Shown here one piece after another: positions 34,699 through 43,778 of a stretch of DNA of 64,000 bases. A program made the position numbers and the translations under genes. The first letter of the stretch is position 1. Every line of letters begins with the position of its first letter. Source of the DNA: Gammaproteobacteria bacterium HGW-Gammaproteobacteria-13 (lineage in GTDB: Bacteria > Pseudomonadota > Gammaproteobacteria > Pseudomonadales > Pseudomonadaceae). Where the stretch lies: positions 1 through 64,000 of the forward strand of contig PGZH01000014.1 in the NCBI GenBank assembly GCA_002840155.1, given 5' to 3'. The notes under the pieces were generated by a model. It was not told where the DNA came from, searched no databases, and saw only the letters and a program-made list of their open reading frames with translations.

Positions 34699-35547
34699 TT
34701 ATCCCGCCTGCTGCATGATCACCGTCTGCGCCGGCATCGGCGCCGGGAAGCCGCCTTCGCCGAGGGCATCCTTGATCATCTTGTTGGTGTCGAAATACAC
34801 CTGCCAGTAATGATCGGTGTGGCAATAAGGGCGCACCGCCAGCACCGGCCCGACCAGATTGAACTCGATAATTTCCACATCCACTGCCGGCTCCTTGAGC
34901 ACGTTGGCAATGCCGGCGATGCGCTCCTTGAGCAGCGCCGCAGCAGCTTTGTAATCCGCCGCGCCGGACAGCTGCGCCTGCAGATCGACCCGGCGAAACG
35001 CGTTATGGCTGAAGTTCTGGATGTTGTCGGAAAAAATCTTGTTGTTACCCACCAGGGTCATCACGTTATCCGGGGTGTTGATCGCGGTGACAAACAGGCC
35101 GATCTCGGTGACGGTGCCTACCACGCCGCCGGCGCTGATAAAGTCGCCGACCTTGAACGGCCGCAGCACGATGATAAAACCACCGGCCGCGAGGTTGGCC
35201 AACAGCCCCGACCAGGCCATGCCGATGGCCAGACCGACCGCCGCAATCAACGCCGCCAGGCTGGTGGTCTGCACGCCGAAGTAGCCGAGAATGCCGATGA
35301 CCAGAATGATATTGAGGGTCACCGAGATAAAGTTGCCGACATAGCGCAGCACCGTCGGGTCAACCCGCTGCTGGCCCAGCGCACGCTGCACCATGCCGAC
35401 GGCAAAGCCGATCAGCCAGCGGCCGATCACCCAGAAGGCAATCGCTGAGAGAATCTTGATGGCAAACGCCGCGCCGTACTGCGCGACCAGGTTGTAGAGA
35501 TCGGCAACTTTCTCGGTGCCGAGATTGATCAGGTTGGTTTCTTCCAT
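34699..35547 (-). CDS. Small-conductance mechanosensitive channel (MscS family)
   Basis: 282 residues. Three membrane helices; the pore helix region reads AALIAAVGLAIGMAWSGLLANLAAGGFIIVLRPFKVGDFI, the MscS signature with Gly/Ala packing, followed by the beta domain (VVGTVTEIGLFVTAINTPDN). It opens under membrane tension to release solutes in osmotic downshock. The frame extends to 35571; ATG 35547 (MEETNLINLG) is chosen. It is codirectional with the ligase cluster but 56 bp from it. Confidence 0.92.
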   Translation of the reverse strand: MEETNLINLGTEKVADLYNLVAQYGAAFAIKILSAIAFWVIGRWLIGFAVGMVQRALGQQRVDPTVLRYVGNFISVTLNIILVIGILGYFGVQTTSLAALIAAVGLAIGMAWSGLLANLAAGGFIIVLRPFKVGDFISAGGVVGTVTEIGLFVTAINTPDNVMTLVGNNKIFSDNIQNFSHNAFRRVDLQAQLSGAADYKAAAALLKERIAGIANVLKEPAVDVEIIEFNLVGPVLAVRPYCHTDHYWQVYFDTNKMIKDALGEGGFPAPMPAQTVIMQQAG

Positions 35548-35603
35548 AGCGCAACTCCAGTGAGTGTTCACTGGAAAAACGCTAGCACGCCGTTACATAA
35601 GCG

Positions 35604-36503
35604 CTAGATCGCGGGGATCGGCAGCACCGTCACCTGCACCTCGGGGTCATGGCTGCCACCGCCGAGAATCACCCCGCGCAGCGGCGAGACATCGGCAAAA
35701 TCGCGGCCCCAGGCCAGGGTGATATGTTCCAGCGCCGGGCGGATATTGTTGGTCGGGTCAAAATCCACCCAGCCCTGCTGCGGGCAGAACACCGAGACCC
35801 AGGCGTGCGAGGCATCGGCGCCGATCAGCCGGGGTTGGCCGGGCGGCGGCTGGGTCAGCAGATAACCACTGACATAGCGCGCCGAAAGGCCCATGGAGCG
35901 CAGACAGGCAAGCATCAGGTGGGCGAAGTCCTGACACACGCCGCGGCGCTCCTCCAGCACCTGCAACAGCGGTGTCGCCACCTGGGTGGCGGCGGCATCG
36001 AAGCTGAATTCACTGAAAATCTTCTGCATCAGCCCATCCACCGCCGCCAGCAACGGCCGGCCGGGGCTAAAGCAATCCGCCGCGTAGGCGGCGAACACCT
36101 GCTTGAGGTGCACATAGGGCGATTCGAAGCGAAAGCGCGTGGCCTCCAGCACCCCAGGCAACAGCGCCTGACCGCTGTAACGCAGGGCCGTGCAGGCCTC
36201 TTCCCAAGGCGGCGACGCCTGCAGATCCAACGTTGGCCGCGCCAGCACTTCGACCTGCAGCCGCGCACTGACTTTGAGCTCATCATGCGGGCGCTCGAAT
36301 ACCAGGCGGGTCAGCGGGTTGCCGAACACATCCAGGGCGTCCTGGCGCTGGCACGGCTGCGGGCTGACCTGCAACTGCTGGTTGTGATTGCACTGCCAGG
36401 GGCAGGCGCGCGGCCACAGATGCGCCAGCTGCTGGGCCAGCGACACCGGACTGGCGTAGCGGTAATGGGTGTCGTGAAGAATCTGATAGAAGGCGCTGCT
36501 CAT
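35604..36503 (-). CDS. Transglutaminase-like protein of the ATP-grasp/alpha-E cluster
   Basis: 299 residues. An N-terminal bacterial transglutaminase beta domain begins FYQILHDTHYRYASPVSLAQQ. The papain-like core follows, with Cys190 in RRGVCQDFAHLMLACLRSMGL, His233 in DASHAWVSVF and Asp249 in WVDFDPTNN, so the triad is complete. It could hydrolyse or transfer amide/isopeptide bonds. Its start overlaps the upstream ATP-grasp gene by four bases, so they are co-translated. Confidence 0.9.
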   Translation of the reverse strand: MSSAFYQILHDTHYRYASPVSLAQQLAHLWPRACPWQCNHNQQLQVSPQPCQRQDALDVFGNPLTRLVFERPHDELKVSARLQVEVLARPTLDLQASPPWEEACTALRYSGQALLPGVLEATRFRFESPYVHLKQVFAAYAADCFSPGRPLLAAVDGLMQKIFSEFSFDAAATQVATPLLQVLEERRGVCQDFAHLMLACLRSMGLSARYVSGYLLTQPPPGQPRLIGADASHAWVSVFCPQQGWVDFDPTNNIRPALEHITLAWGRDFADVSPLRGVILGGGSHDPEVQVTVLPIPAI

Positions 36504-39013
36504 GAGGATTGCGTCCGCTGGCTGGCGTCAACATGCACGAAGAAGCGCAAGCCTAAGCGATCGGAGATTTCCGCACTGGCTTGGCTGATGCTTTCCAGCA
36601 GCGCGGACAGACCGTCGAGCACCTCCTGCACGCTGGCCGCGCCAAACAGCGGATTCTCCAGACTGGCCAGGCTAAAGCGCGCCAGCTGCCCTTCCAGGTG
36701 TTTCAGCCGGCGCTCACTGGGCAACTCGAAACGCTCGCCCAGGCGCGACAGGGAGCGCAGCAGGGTGCGCACCTGAAACAGCACGGCGTGCGGGTTCTGC
36801 TCATCCAGTAGCAACAGGTCGAGCACCGGAATCAGCTGCGCCGAGGCCAGGTAACGGGTGCGGTAGGTGATGCTGCTGTTACCCAGCTCCAGCAACCATT
36901 CCAGCGCCGATTGATCCTGCGCCGCGCTGCTGGTGAGGAAGTTGGCCAGGCTGTCGCAGAGAAACTGCAGGCGCTCGATACAGCGGCCGATCATCAGAAA
37001 GCGCCAGCCGTCATCGCGGGTCATATCATCCAGGGCAAAGCCTGACAGCGCCGCCAACGACAGCAGCAGGCGGTCGAGAAAATCCAGCAGCTCGCCGAAG
37101 TCGGCCTGCTCGGCATCCAGGCCCTGGGCCTCGCGCTGCAGTTCGAGCAAGGCCTGCCAGTTGGCCTGGGACAGCTTGCCGCGCACGCTGCCGGCCACCC
37201 ACTGCAGGCGCTGCAGATTGCCGCGCAGGCTGTCGGGCCAATCCTCGCCAAGCAGCGCTTCAAGCAGACGCGCGTGCAGTTCGCCGCTGTCGGCATCCGG
37301 CAGCAGGCCCAGACTCTCCGCCAGACTCAGGGCGGTTTGCAGCGCCTGCGGGTCATCGTCGTCATCCACATAACGCGCCAGCATGATGCGCAGCAGCCGC
37401 GCGCCGTCCTCGCAGCGTTCGCTGTAGCGGCCGAACCAGTAGAGGTTTTCCACCACCCGCGAAGGCAGATAGGGGTCACTGCGCACCAGATCAGCCACGC
37501 CCAGCGGGCGCAACCATTGCCAGGGTTCGCCGCCGGCATGCCGTTCGCCGAGCACCCAGGTGTCCTTGCTGGCACCGCCGCGTTGCATCGACACCACTTC
37601 GGCGTCGGCTTCGGCGGCTACCCGGGTCAGGCCGCCGGGCATTACCCGGTAACCCTCGGCGCTGGCCACGGCAAACACCCGCATACCAATCGCACGCGGC
37701 GCCAGCTGGCCGTCTTCCGGCTGCCAGACCGGCGCCTGCGACAGTTGCGCCAAAGCCTGAGCGACATAGGCATAAGGTCGCGCCTTGAGCCGTTCAGCCA
37801 GCTCGGCGCGCTGCGCTTCATCCAGATCACGGCCAAACACCGGGGCAAAACTCTGCGAGGGAAAGCTGGCGCGCACCAGCAGCTCGTCGAGCTGCTCCAG
37901 GGCCTTGTCCAGCACCGGCGGCTCGCCGCACCACCAACTGGCGATGCTCGGCAGCAGCAGTTCTTCGCCCAGTAATTTTTCCGCGATGGCCGGGAGAAAG
38001 CCCGGTAGGCCTGGGGACTCCAGCACGCCACTGCCGAGGGCGTTGGCCACCAGCACATTGCCCTGGCGCACCGCTTCGAGCAGGCCGGGCACGCCGAGGG
38101 CCGAGTCGGTACGCAGCTCCAGCGGGTCGCAGAAGTCATCATCCAGGCGGCGCAGCACCGCATGCACGCGGCGCAGGCCGGCCAGGGTCTTCAGATAGAC
38201 CTTGGCATCGCGCACGGTGAGGTCGCTGCCTTCCACCAAGGGGTAGCCGAGCTGACGCGCCAGGTACAGGTGCTCAAAATAACTCTCGTTGAAACGCCCA
38301 GGGGTGAGCAGCACCACCAGCGGTGTTTCACTGCCGGCCGGGGCCTGGCGCGCCAGGGTGTCCTGCAGGGTGCGGAAGAAACCGGCCAGGTATTGCACGC
38401 GCAGATCGCGGTACAGCTCTGGAAAGGCGCGGGAGACGATCTGCCGGTTTTCCAGGGCATAACCGGCACCGGACGGCGCCTGGGTGCGGTCGGCCGTTAC
38501 CCACCAACGGCCATCCGGCGCGCGAGCCAGGTCCACCGCATACAGGTGCAGGTAGGTGCCGCCGGGTGGCTGCACACCCTGGCAGGGCCACAGGTAGTTG
38601 TTGTGGCCAAACACCAGCTCGGCCGGCAACAACCCGTCGGCCAGCAGCTGCTGCGGGCCATACAGATCAGCCAGCACGGCATTTAGCAAACCGGCACGTT
38701 GGGCCACGCCGGCGGCGATTTGCTGCCATTCTTCGGCCGGAATCAGATTGGGCAGCAGGTCCAGCTCCCAAGGCCGGTCGGCACCGTCGGGGTCGGCGTA
38801 GACGTTGTAGGTCACGCCGTTTTCCTGAATCTGCCGCGCCAGCAGAGCCTGGCGCTGGGCCAGCTGCGCCGGGCTGCTGCGCTGCAAACGCTCTAACAGC
38901 AGGCGCCAGTGCGGGCGCACCTGACCGTCGGCGTCGAACAGTTCATGGTAAGCCCCGGACGTCAGGGGGTAGTCGGCAAGCAGGTCGGGCATGGCAGGCT
39001 CGATAAAAGGCAT
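36500..39013 (-). CDS. Circularly permuted ATP-grasp / alpha-E fusion protein
   Basis: 837 residues. The first 490 or so form a circularly permuted ATP-grasp ligase (former DUF404/DUF407), with the conserved stretches ENGVTYNVYADPDGADRPWELD, FNESYFEHLYLARQLGYPLVEG and VANALGSGVLESPGLPGFLP. From about 515 (LPSRVVENLYWFGRYSERCEDGARLL) to the end is the all-helical alpha-E domain (former DUF403). In many bacteria these are separate genes; here they are fused. Comparative work predicts peptide-bond formation on an unknown substrate. Confidence 0.9.
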   Translation of the reverse strand: MPFIEPAMPDLLADYPLTSGAYHELFDADGQVRPHWRLLLERLQRSSPAQLAQRQALLARQIQENGVTYNVYADPDGADRPWELDLLPNLIPAEEWQQIAAGVAQRAGLLNAVLADLYGPQQLLADGLLPAELVFGHNNYLWPCQGVQPPGGTYLHLYAVDLARAPDGRWWVTADRTQAPSGAGYALENRQIVSRAFPELYRDLRVQYLAGFFRTLQDTLARQAPAGSETPLVVLLTPGRFNESYFEHLYLARQLGYPLVEGSDLTVRDAKVYLKTLAGLRRVHAVLRRLDDDFCDPLELRTDSALGVPGLLEAVRQGNVLVANALGSGVLESPGLPGFLPAIAEKLLGEELLLPSIASWWCGEPPVLDKALEQLDELLVRASFPSQSFAPVFGRDLDEAQRAELAERLKARPYAYVAQALAQLSQAPVWQPEDGQLAPRAIGMRVFAVASAEGYRVMPGGLTRVAAEADAEVVSMQRGGASKDTWVLGERHAGGEPWQWLRPLGVADLVRSDPYLPSRVVENLYWFGRYSERCEDGARLLRIMLARYVDDDDDPQALQTALSLAESLGLLPDADSGELHARLLEALLGEDWPDSLRGNLQRLQWVAGSVRGKLSQANWQALLELQREAQGLDAEQADFGELLDFLDRLLLSLAALSGFALDDMTRDDGWRFLMIGRCIERLQFLCDSLANFLTSSAAQDQSALEWLLELGNSSITYRTRYLASAQLIPVLDLLLLDEQNPHAVLFQVRTLLRSLSRLGERFELPSERRLKHLEGQLARFSLASLENPLFGAASVQEVLDGLSALLESISQASAEISDRLGLRFFVHVDASQRTQSS

Positions 39014-39021
39014 GTCGTATG

Positions 39022-39087
39022 TGTAGGAGCCAGCTTGCTGGCGATCCGTAGCGACGCGAGAGCATCGCCAGCAAGCTGGCTCCTACA
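39022..39087. repeat. REP-like element, family D
   Basis: Perfect 24-bp inverted repeat (39022-39045 with 39064-39087) with an 18-bp loop, beginning TGTAGGAGCCAGC. It lies in the 84-bp gap between the two largest genes of the ligase cluster, so a long hairpin would form in the mRNA. Confidence 0.9.
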
Positions 39088-39097
39088 AAAGCGCAAA

Positions 39098-42000
39098 CTA
39101 GGTCAGGCGCAGATCCAGGGTCATGGGCATTTCATTATTATTGATCGGGGCCAGTGCCGGGCGTTTGCCTGGGCTGTGGCCCAGACGGAAGAAGCGCGCC
39201 AGGCGCCGACTCTCGGCCTCGTAGGCGTTGACCGGCAGGCTGTCGTAATTGCGGCCGCCCGGATGGGCGACATGATACTGGCAACCGCCAAGGGAGCGAC
39301 TCATCCAGCTGTCCACCAGGTCGAAGACCAGCGGCGCATGCACCTCGATGGTCGGGTGCAGGCAATTGGCCGGCTGCCAGGCGCGAAAGCGCACACCGCC
39401 GACAAACTCGCCGACCTTGCCGGTAGGCCGCAGCGGCACCGGCACGCCGTTGCAGGTCAACACATAACGGTCACTCGGCAGGCCGTTGAGTTTGACCTGC
39501 ATGCGCTCCAGCGAGGAATCCACATAGCGCACCGTACCGCCGCCACCGCCCTCCTCGCCCAGCACATGCCAGGGCTCCAGGGCCTGGCGCAGTTCCAGTT
39601 CGATGCCCTTGACGTTGAAGTCGCCGGATTTGGGAAAACGGAACTCGAAGTGCGGAGCAAACCACTCGCTGTGCAGACGATAGCCGCAGCCGTCCAGCTC
39701 CTGCAGCACGTCGGCAAAATCCTGCTCGATAAAGTGCGGCAGCAGGTAGCGGTCATGCAGCTCGGTGCCCCAGCGCACCAGTCGCGCCGGTTTGTAGGGT
39801 TCACGCCAGAAGCGCGCGATCAGCGCGCGGATCAGCAACTGCTGGGCCAGGCTCATCTGCGCATGGGGCGGCATTTCAAAGGCGCGCAGTTCCAGCAGGC
39901 CGAGGCGCCCGGAGGCCGAGTCTGGCGAGTACAGCTTATCGATACAGAACTCGGAGCGATGGGTGTTACCGGTCACGTCCACCAGCAAGTTGCGCAGCAG
40001 GCGGTCGACCAGCCAGGGCTGACAGTCGCGGCCCACTTCGGGCATCTGCGCGAAGGCGATTTCCAGCTCGTACAACGCATCGTTACGCGCTTCATCAATA
40101 CGCGGCGCCTGGGACGTCGGGCCGATAAACAGGCCGCTGAACAAGTAGGACAGCGACGGGTGGTTGTGCCAGTAACTGATCAGGCTGCGCAGTAGGTCCG
40201 GGCGGCGCAGAAACGGCGAGTCCGCAGGCGTCGCACCACCGAGGACAAAGTGATTGCCGCCGCCGGTGCCGGTGTGGCGGCCGTCGATCATAAATTTCTC
40301 GCTGGAGAGGCGGCATTCGCGGGCCTGCTCGTAGAGAAATTCGGTGCGCTCGACCAGCTCGTCCCAACTGGCGGCCGGGTGGATATTCACCTCGATCACG
40401 CCGGGGTCCGGAGTTACGCGGAAGAAATGCAGGCGCGGGTCCAGCGGCGGCTCGTAACCTTCCAGCAACACCGGGCATTTCAGCTCGGCGGCGGTGGCTT
40501 CGATGGCGGCCACCAGCTCCAGGTAATCCTCCAGACGCACCAGCGGCGGCATAAATAGATAGAGCTTGCCGTCACGCGGCTCGGCGCACAGCGCGGTGCG
40601 TACCACGCCGGCGGCCGACTGACCCAGCAGCGGACGTTTGCTCGTACTGGTCTGACTGCCCGACCAGACACCGCGCGACTGCGGCTTGATCTGCGCCGCT
40701 GCCGGCAACGGGGCGAAGCGTTGGCTCGGGTCTTCGGGGGTGATGTAGGGGTAATCGGCGTCACTGACCCAGGGTTGTGAATCCAACGGCAGGCGGTAGC
40801 CCATCGCTGAATCGCCGGGGATCAGGCGGCAGTGTTCATCGCGCAGAAACCAGCTGCCACTCTGCCAGCCCAGCTGCTTGGCATGCCGGGCCAACGGCAG
40901 GATATGCCCGACCACTTTATCCAGACCTTGCTCGAACACCTTGCGCAGGCGCTCACGTTCCAGTGGATCGGCCAGGCGCGGGTCTTCGGCGGTGACGTTG
41001 ATTGGCAGCTTGCGCTCGCGCCACAGGTAGTAGAAGCGATCCTCATAGGCCGGCACGCGGTATTTAGCGTCCACGCCCAGGCGCTCGGCGAGCAGGGTGA
41101 GAAAGTCGGCGGCCTTGGCCGCATCGACGCCGTAGTCCTGTTGTTCATCGGCGTACAGCGCCGGGTTGTGCCAGATCGGCTCGCCATCACGGCGCCAGTA
41201 GGCATTCAGCGACCAGCGCGGCAGCTGTTCGCCGGGGTACCACTTGCCCTGACCGAAATGCACCAGCGCACTCGGCGCGTAATGCTCGCGCAGACGATGA
41301 AACAGGTCGGTGGCCAGGCGGCGCTTGTTTGGCCCCAGGGCGGCGGTGTTCCATTCCGCATCGTCGGGGTAATCGAGGGCGACAAAGGTCGGCTCGCCGC
41401 CCATGGTCAGGCGCACATCCTGCGCTTGCAGGTCCTCATCGATCTTCTGCCCAAGGCCGACAATCGCCTGCCACTGCGCATCGCTGTAGGGCTTACTGAC
41501 GCGTGGTGCTTCCCAGATACGCTCGACCCACATCTCGTGGCTGAACTCGCACTCGCTCTCATCCACGCCGCCGCTGATCGGCGCCGCCGAGGACGGCTCC
41601 GGGCTGCAGGCCAGTGGGATATGACCTTCACCAGCGAACAGGCCGCTGGTCGGGTCCAGGCCGATCCAGCCGGCACCGGGCAGATAGACTTCGCACCAAG
41701 CATGCAGATCGGTGAAATCCACCTCGGTGCCGGAGGGGCCGTCGAGGGATTTCACGTCGGCTTTCAGCTGAATCAGGTAGCCGGAAACAAAGCGCGCCGC
41801 CAGGCCCAGGTGGCGGAACAGCTGCACCAGCAGCCAGGCCGAATCGCGGCAGGAACCGGAGCCTTTCTCCAGGCTTTCTTCCGGGCTCTGCACGCCCGGC
41901 TCTAGGCGAATCAGGTAGCTGATATCGGTGGCCAGGCGCTGATTCAGCGCCACCAGAAAATCCACACTCGGCAGCGGCGTGCGCTCGATGCTGGCCAGGT

Positions 42001-42388
42001 ACTTGGCAAATAGCTTGTCGGCCGGCAGCTTGACCAGATAGGGCGCCAGCTCCAGCTGCTCGCCTTCGGTGTAAGCAAAGGGGATTTTCTCGGCGTAGGG
42101 TTCGAGGAAGAAATCGAAGGGGTTGAACACCGCCATTTCGGCGACCAGATCGACCTCAATCTTTAGCTCACGGGTCTTTTCCGGAAACACCAGGCGCGCC
42201 AGGTAATTGCCCTGGGGGTCCTGCTGCCAGTTGATAAAGTGCTCGCCTGGCTCGACCTTCAACGCGTAGGACAGAACCCGGGTACGGCTGTGCGGTGCAG
42301 GGCGCAGGCGCACGACCTGCGGGCCAAGGTTGACGGCGCGGTCGTAGCGATAGTGGCTGACATGGTGCAAGGCGATATGAATCGACAC
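39098..42388 (-). CDS. Transglutaminase / DUF2126 putative amidoligase fusion
   Basis: 1096 residues from GTG 42388, which has AGGAGG seven bases upstream; the frame itself opens at 42430. Residues 1 to about 280 are a transglutaminase-like unit with Cys180 (GSGSCRDSAW), His229 (DLHAWCEVYL) and Asp245 (WIGLDPTSG). The rest is DUF2126, classed as a putative amidoligase, with segments such as LTMGGEPTFVALDYPDDAEW, HFGQGKWYPGEQLPRWSLNAYW and MIDGRHTGTGGGNHFVLGG. It is the first gene of the cluster. Confidence 0.9.
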   Translation of the reverse strand: MSIHIALHHVSHYRYDRAVNLGPQVVRLRPAPHSRTRVLSYALKVEPGEHFINWQQDPQGNYLARLVFPEKTRELKIEVDLVAEMAVFNPFDFFLEPYAEKIPFAYTEGEQLELAPYLVKLPADKLFAKYLASIERTPLPSVDFLVALNQRLATDISYLIRLEPGVQSPEESLEKGSGSCRDSAWLLVQLFRHLGLAARFVSGYLIQLKADVKSLDGPSGTEVDFTDLHAWCEVYLPGAGWIGLDPTSGLFAGEGHIPLACSPEPSSAAPISGGVDESECEFSHEMWVERIWEAPRVSKPYSDAQWQAIVGLGQKIDEDLQAQDVRLTMGGEPTFVALDYPDDAEWNTAALGPNKRRLATDLFHRLREHYAPSALVHFGQGKWYPGEQLPRWSLNAYWRRDGEPIWHNPALYADEQQDYGVDAAKAADFLTLLAERLGVDAKYRVPAYEDRFYYLWRERKLPINVTAEDPRLADPLERERLRKVFEQGLDKVVGHILPLARHAKQLGWQSGSWFLRDEHCRLIPGDSAMGYRLPLDSQPWVSDADYPYITPEDPSQRFAPLPAAAQIKPQSRGVWSGSQTSTSKRPLLGQSAAGVVRTALCAEPRDGKLYLFMPPLVRLEDYLELVAAIEATAAELKCPVLLEGYEPPLDPRLHFFRVTPDPGVIEVNIHPAASWDELVERTEFLYEQARECRLSSEKFMIDGRHTGTGGGNHFVLGGATPADSPFLRRPDLLRSLISYWHNHPSLSYLFSGLFIGPTSQAPRIDEARNDALYELEIAFAQMPEVGRDCQPWLVDRLLRNLLVDVTGNTHRSEFCIDKLYSPDSASGRLGLLELRAFEMPPHAQMSLAQQLLIRALIARFWREPYKPARLVRWGTELHDRYLLPHFIEQDFADVLQELDGCGYRLHSEWFAPHFEFRFPKSGDFNVKGIELELRQALEPWHVLGEEGGGGGTVRYVDSSLERMQVKLNGLPSDRYVLTCNGVPVPLRPTGKVGEFVGGVRFRAWQPANCLHPTIEVHAPLVFDLVDSWMSRSLGGCQYHVAHPGGRNYDSLPVNAYEAESRRLARFFRLGHSPGKRPALAPINNNEMPMTLDLRLT

Positions 42389-42577
42389 AGCGGGCCTCCT
42401 GCGAGCCTGGGCGATAACCAGGCAGCGCAAGACTTATGCCAGTGGCCCAAGCCAGAGCTGGCGCGGCCTGGCGCTTTCACCCACTACAGGTGCGCACCAC
42501 AACAGGGCCAGCCATGCCCCACACCTGCCACAGCGCACGAAAACAGGTCGCGCGTGCTCAAGCTCGCAAAGCAGCTT

Positions 42578-42631
42578 TGTGGGAGGCGCTTTAGCGGCTG
42601 AAGCGGATCGCCGCCCGGCCCCTCCCACAAT
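42578..42631. repeat. REP-like element, family C copy 2
   Basis: Arms TTGTGGGAGG / CCTCCCACAA with an inner GCTTTAGCGGCTGAAGC, related to the element at 33390. It lies between the DUF2126 gene and the di-haem cytochrome gene. No gene in 42389-42662. Confidence 0.8.
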
Positions 42632-42662
42632 CCCTATGCCAAGTCATATAGCCAAAGGTGAT

Positions 42663-43778
42663 TCAGCAATCCCCTTGCAGACTGGCGATCCAGCGCTGCA
42701 GCACCTCAACCCCTTCGGCATGCACAGTGGAACGACCCAGCTCCGGCATCATAATGCTCGGGTCCACGCTTTCCACGCGAAACAGCAGTACCGACTTATC
42801 CGGCTCGCCCGGGTGAATGTCCACCAGCCGGTCACCCGAGCCTTTACCCGCAGCCACCGGCTGTTTGCACAGGCCATAGCTGATGCCGATGGCGGTGGCC
42901 GGGTCGAGCAACAGCCCCGAGGTACGCCCCGGCCCCTTGGGGTTGTGGCAGTGGCTGCAGTTGGCATCCAGATAACTGCGCGCCTGCTGCTCCAGGCTTT
43001 CGCCACTGCGCGGGGTCGGCCATAAGGCGTTCTGCGGCACGCCCTGCAACTCGGCCGGTACGCCCTGCAGACGGCCCTGCTGCTGCCAGTGCTGCAACTG
43101 GTTATAGCTGCCATCGGCGTAGGCAAAATCCTTGTTCAAGTGCCGCGCCTTGGGCCCCAGCGGGTTGACGCCCTGCCCGGCGGTTTCCTCATGGCAACCG
43201 GCGCACTGGTTGGCGTCCGGCACCTGATAGGCCACCGCCTGAGTCTTGCCCTCGGCATTCAGCAGGCTCAACTCGCGGCTATCACCCGCCCATTCCAGAT
43301 GCGCCTCCTGTTGCTGTTCATCCCACACATAGGGCAGCGCCACCCAGCCGTCCTGCTGCTTAAGCAAGATGCGTGTCTCGATCAACTGCACCCGCGCCAG
43401 CTCCAAACCGCGCTGCGGGTCGCGATCATCCTGCTCGTTAAGCAGCAGGCGGCCTTGGGCGTCCTTGGGGTAGTAGAAGGTCTTGCTTAGCACCGTGCCG
43501 ACCGGGTAATCGAAGTGCGCGTCGCCGTAAGTCGCCGCCGTACCCGCCGGCATCCATACGCTGCGCAACTTGTGTGCGTAGTCGGTGAACAACGGGGTAT
43601 TCAGGTCATAGGGCAGCGCCTCGGCAATCGGCGCGATAAAGCCATCGGCACGCTGCAACATGCCCCACTCGCTGAGTTTTTCCGGGTAGTTGTCACCTTG
43701 CGGCAGGTACAGCGGGGCCGACTGCTGCTCGCAACCCGCGAGCAACAACAATGCCCCTAGTAACAGACGACGCATCAA
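42663..43778 (-). CDS. Di-haem cytochrome c-like lipoprotein (SO2930/HNE_0200 type)
   Basis: 371 residues with a lipoprotein signal (lipobox LLAGC, Cys16 or 17). Two CxxCH haem sites, CAGCH and CSHCH, lie in the second half, with NPLGPKARHLNKDF between them and a possible Met ligand in MMPELGRS. It resembles the uncharacterised TIGR03806/SO2930 family. The start overlaps the upstream beta-helix gene by four bases, so the two are co-translated. Role unknown; likely periplasm-facing electron transfer or oxidation. Confidence 0.87.
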   Translation of the reverse strand: MMRRLLLGALLLLAGCEQQSAPLYLPQGDNYPEKLSEWGMLQRADGFIAPIAEALPYDLNTPLFTDYAHKLRSVWMPAGTAATYGDAHFDYPVGTVLSKTFYYPKDAQGRLLLNEQDDRDPQRGLELARVQLIETRILLKQQDGWVALPYVWDEQQQEAHLEWAGDSRELSLLNAEGKTQAVAYQVPDANQCAGCHEETAGQGVNPLGPKARHLNKDFAYADGSYNQLQHWQQQGRLQGVPAELQGVPQNALWPTPRSGESLEQQARSYLDANCSHCHNPKGPGRTSGLLLDPATAIGISYGLCKQPVAAGKGSGDRLVDIHPGEPDKSVLLFRVESVDPSIMMPELGRSTVHAEGVEVLQRWIASLQGDC

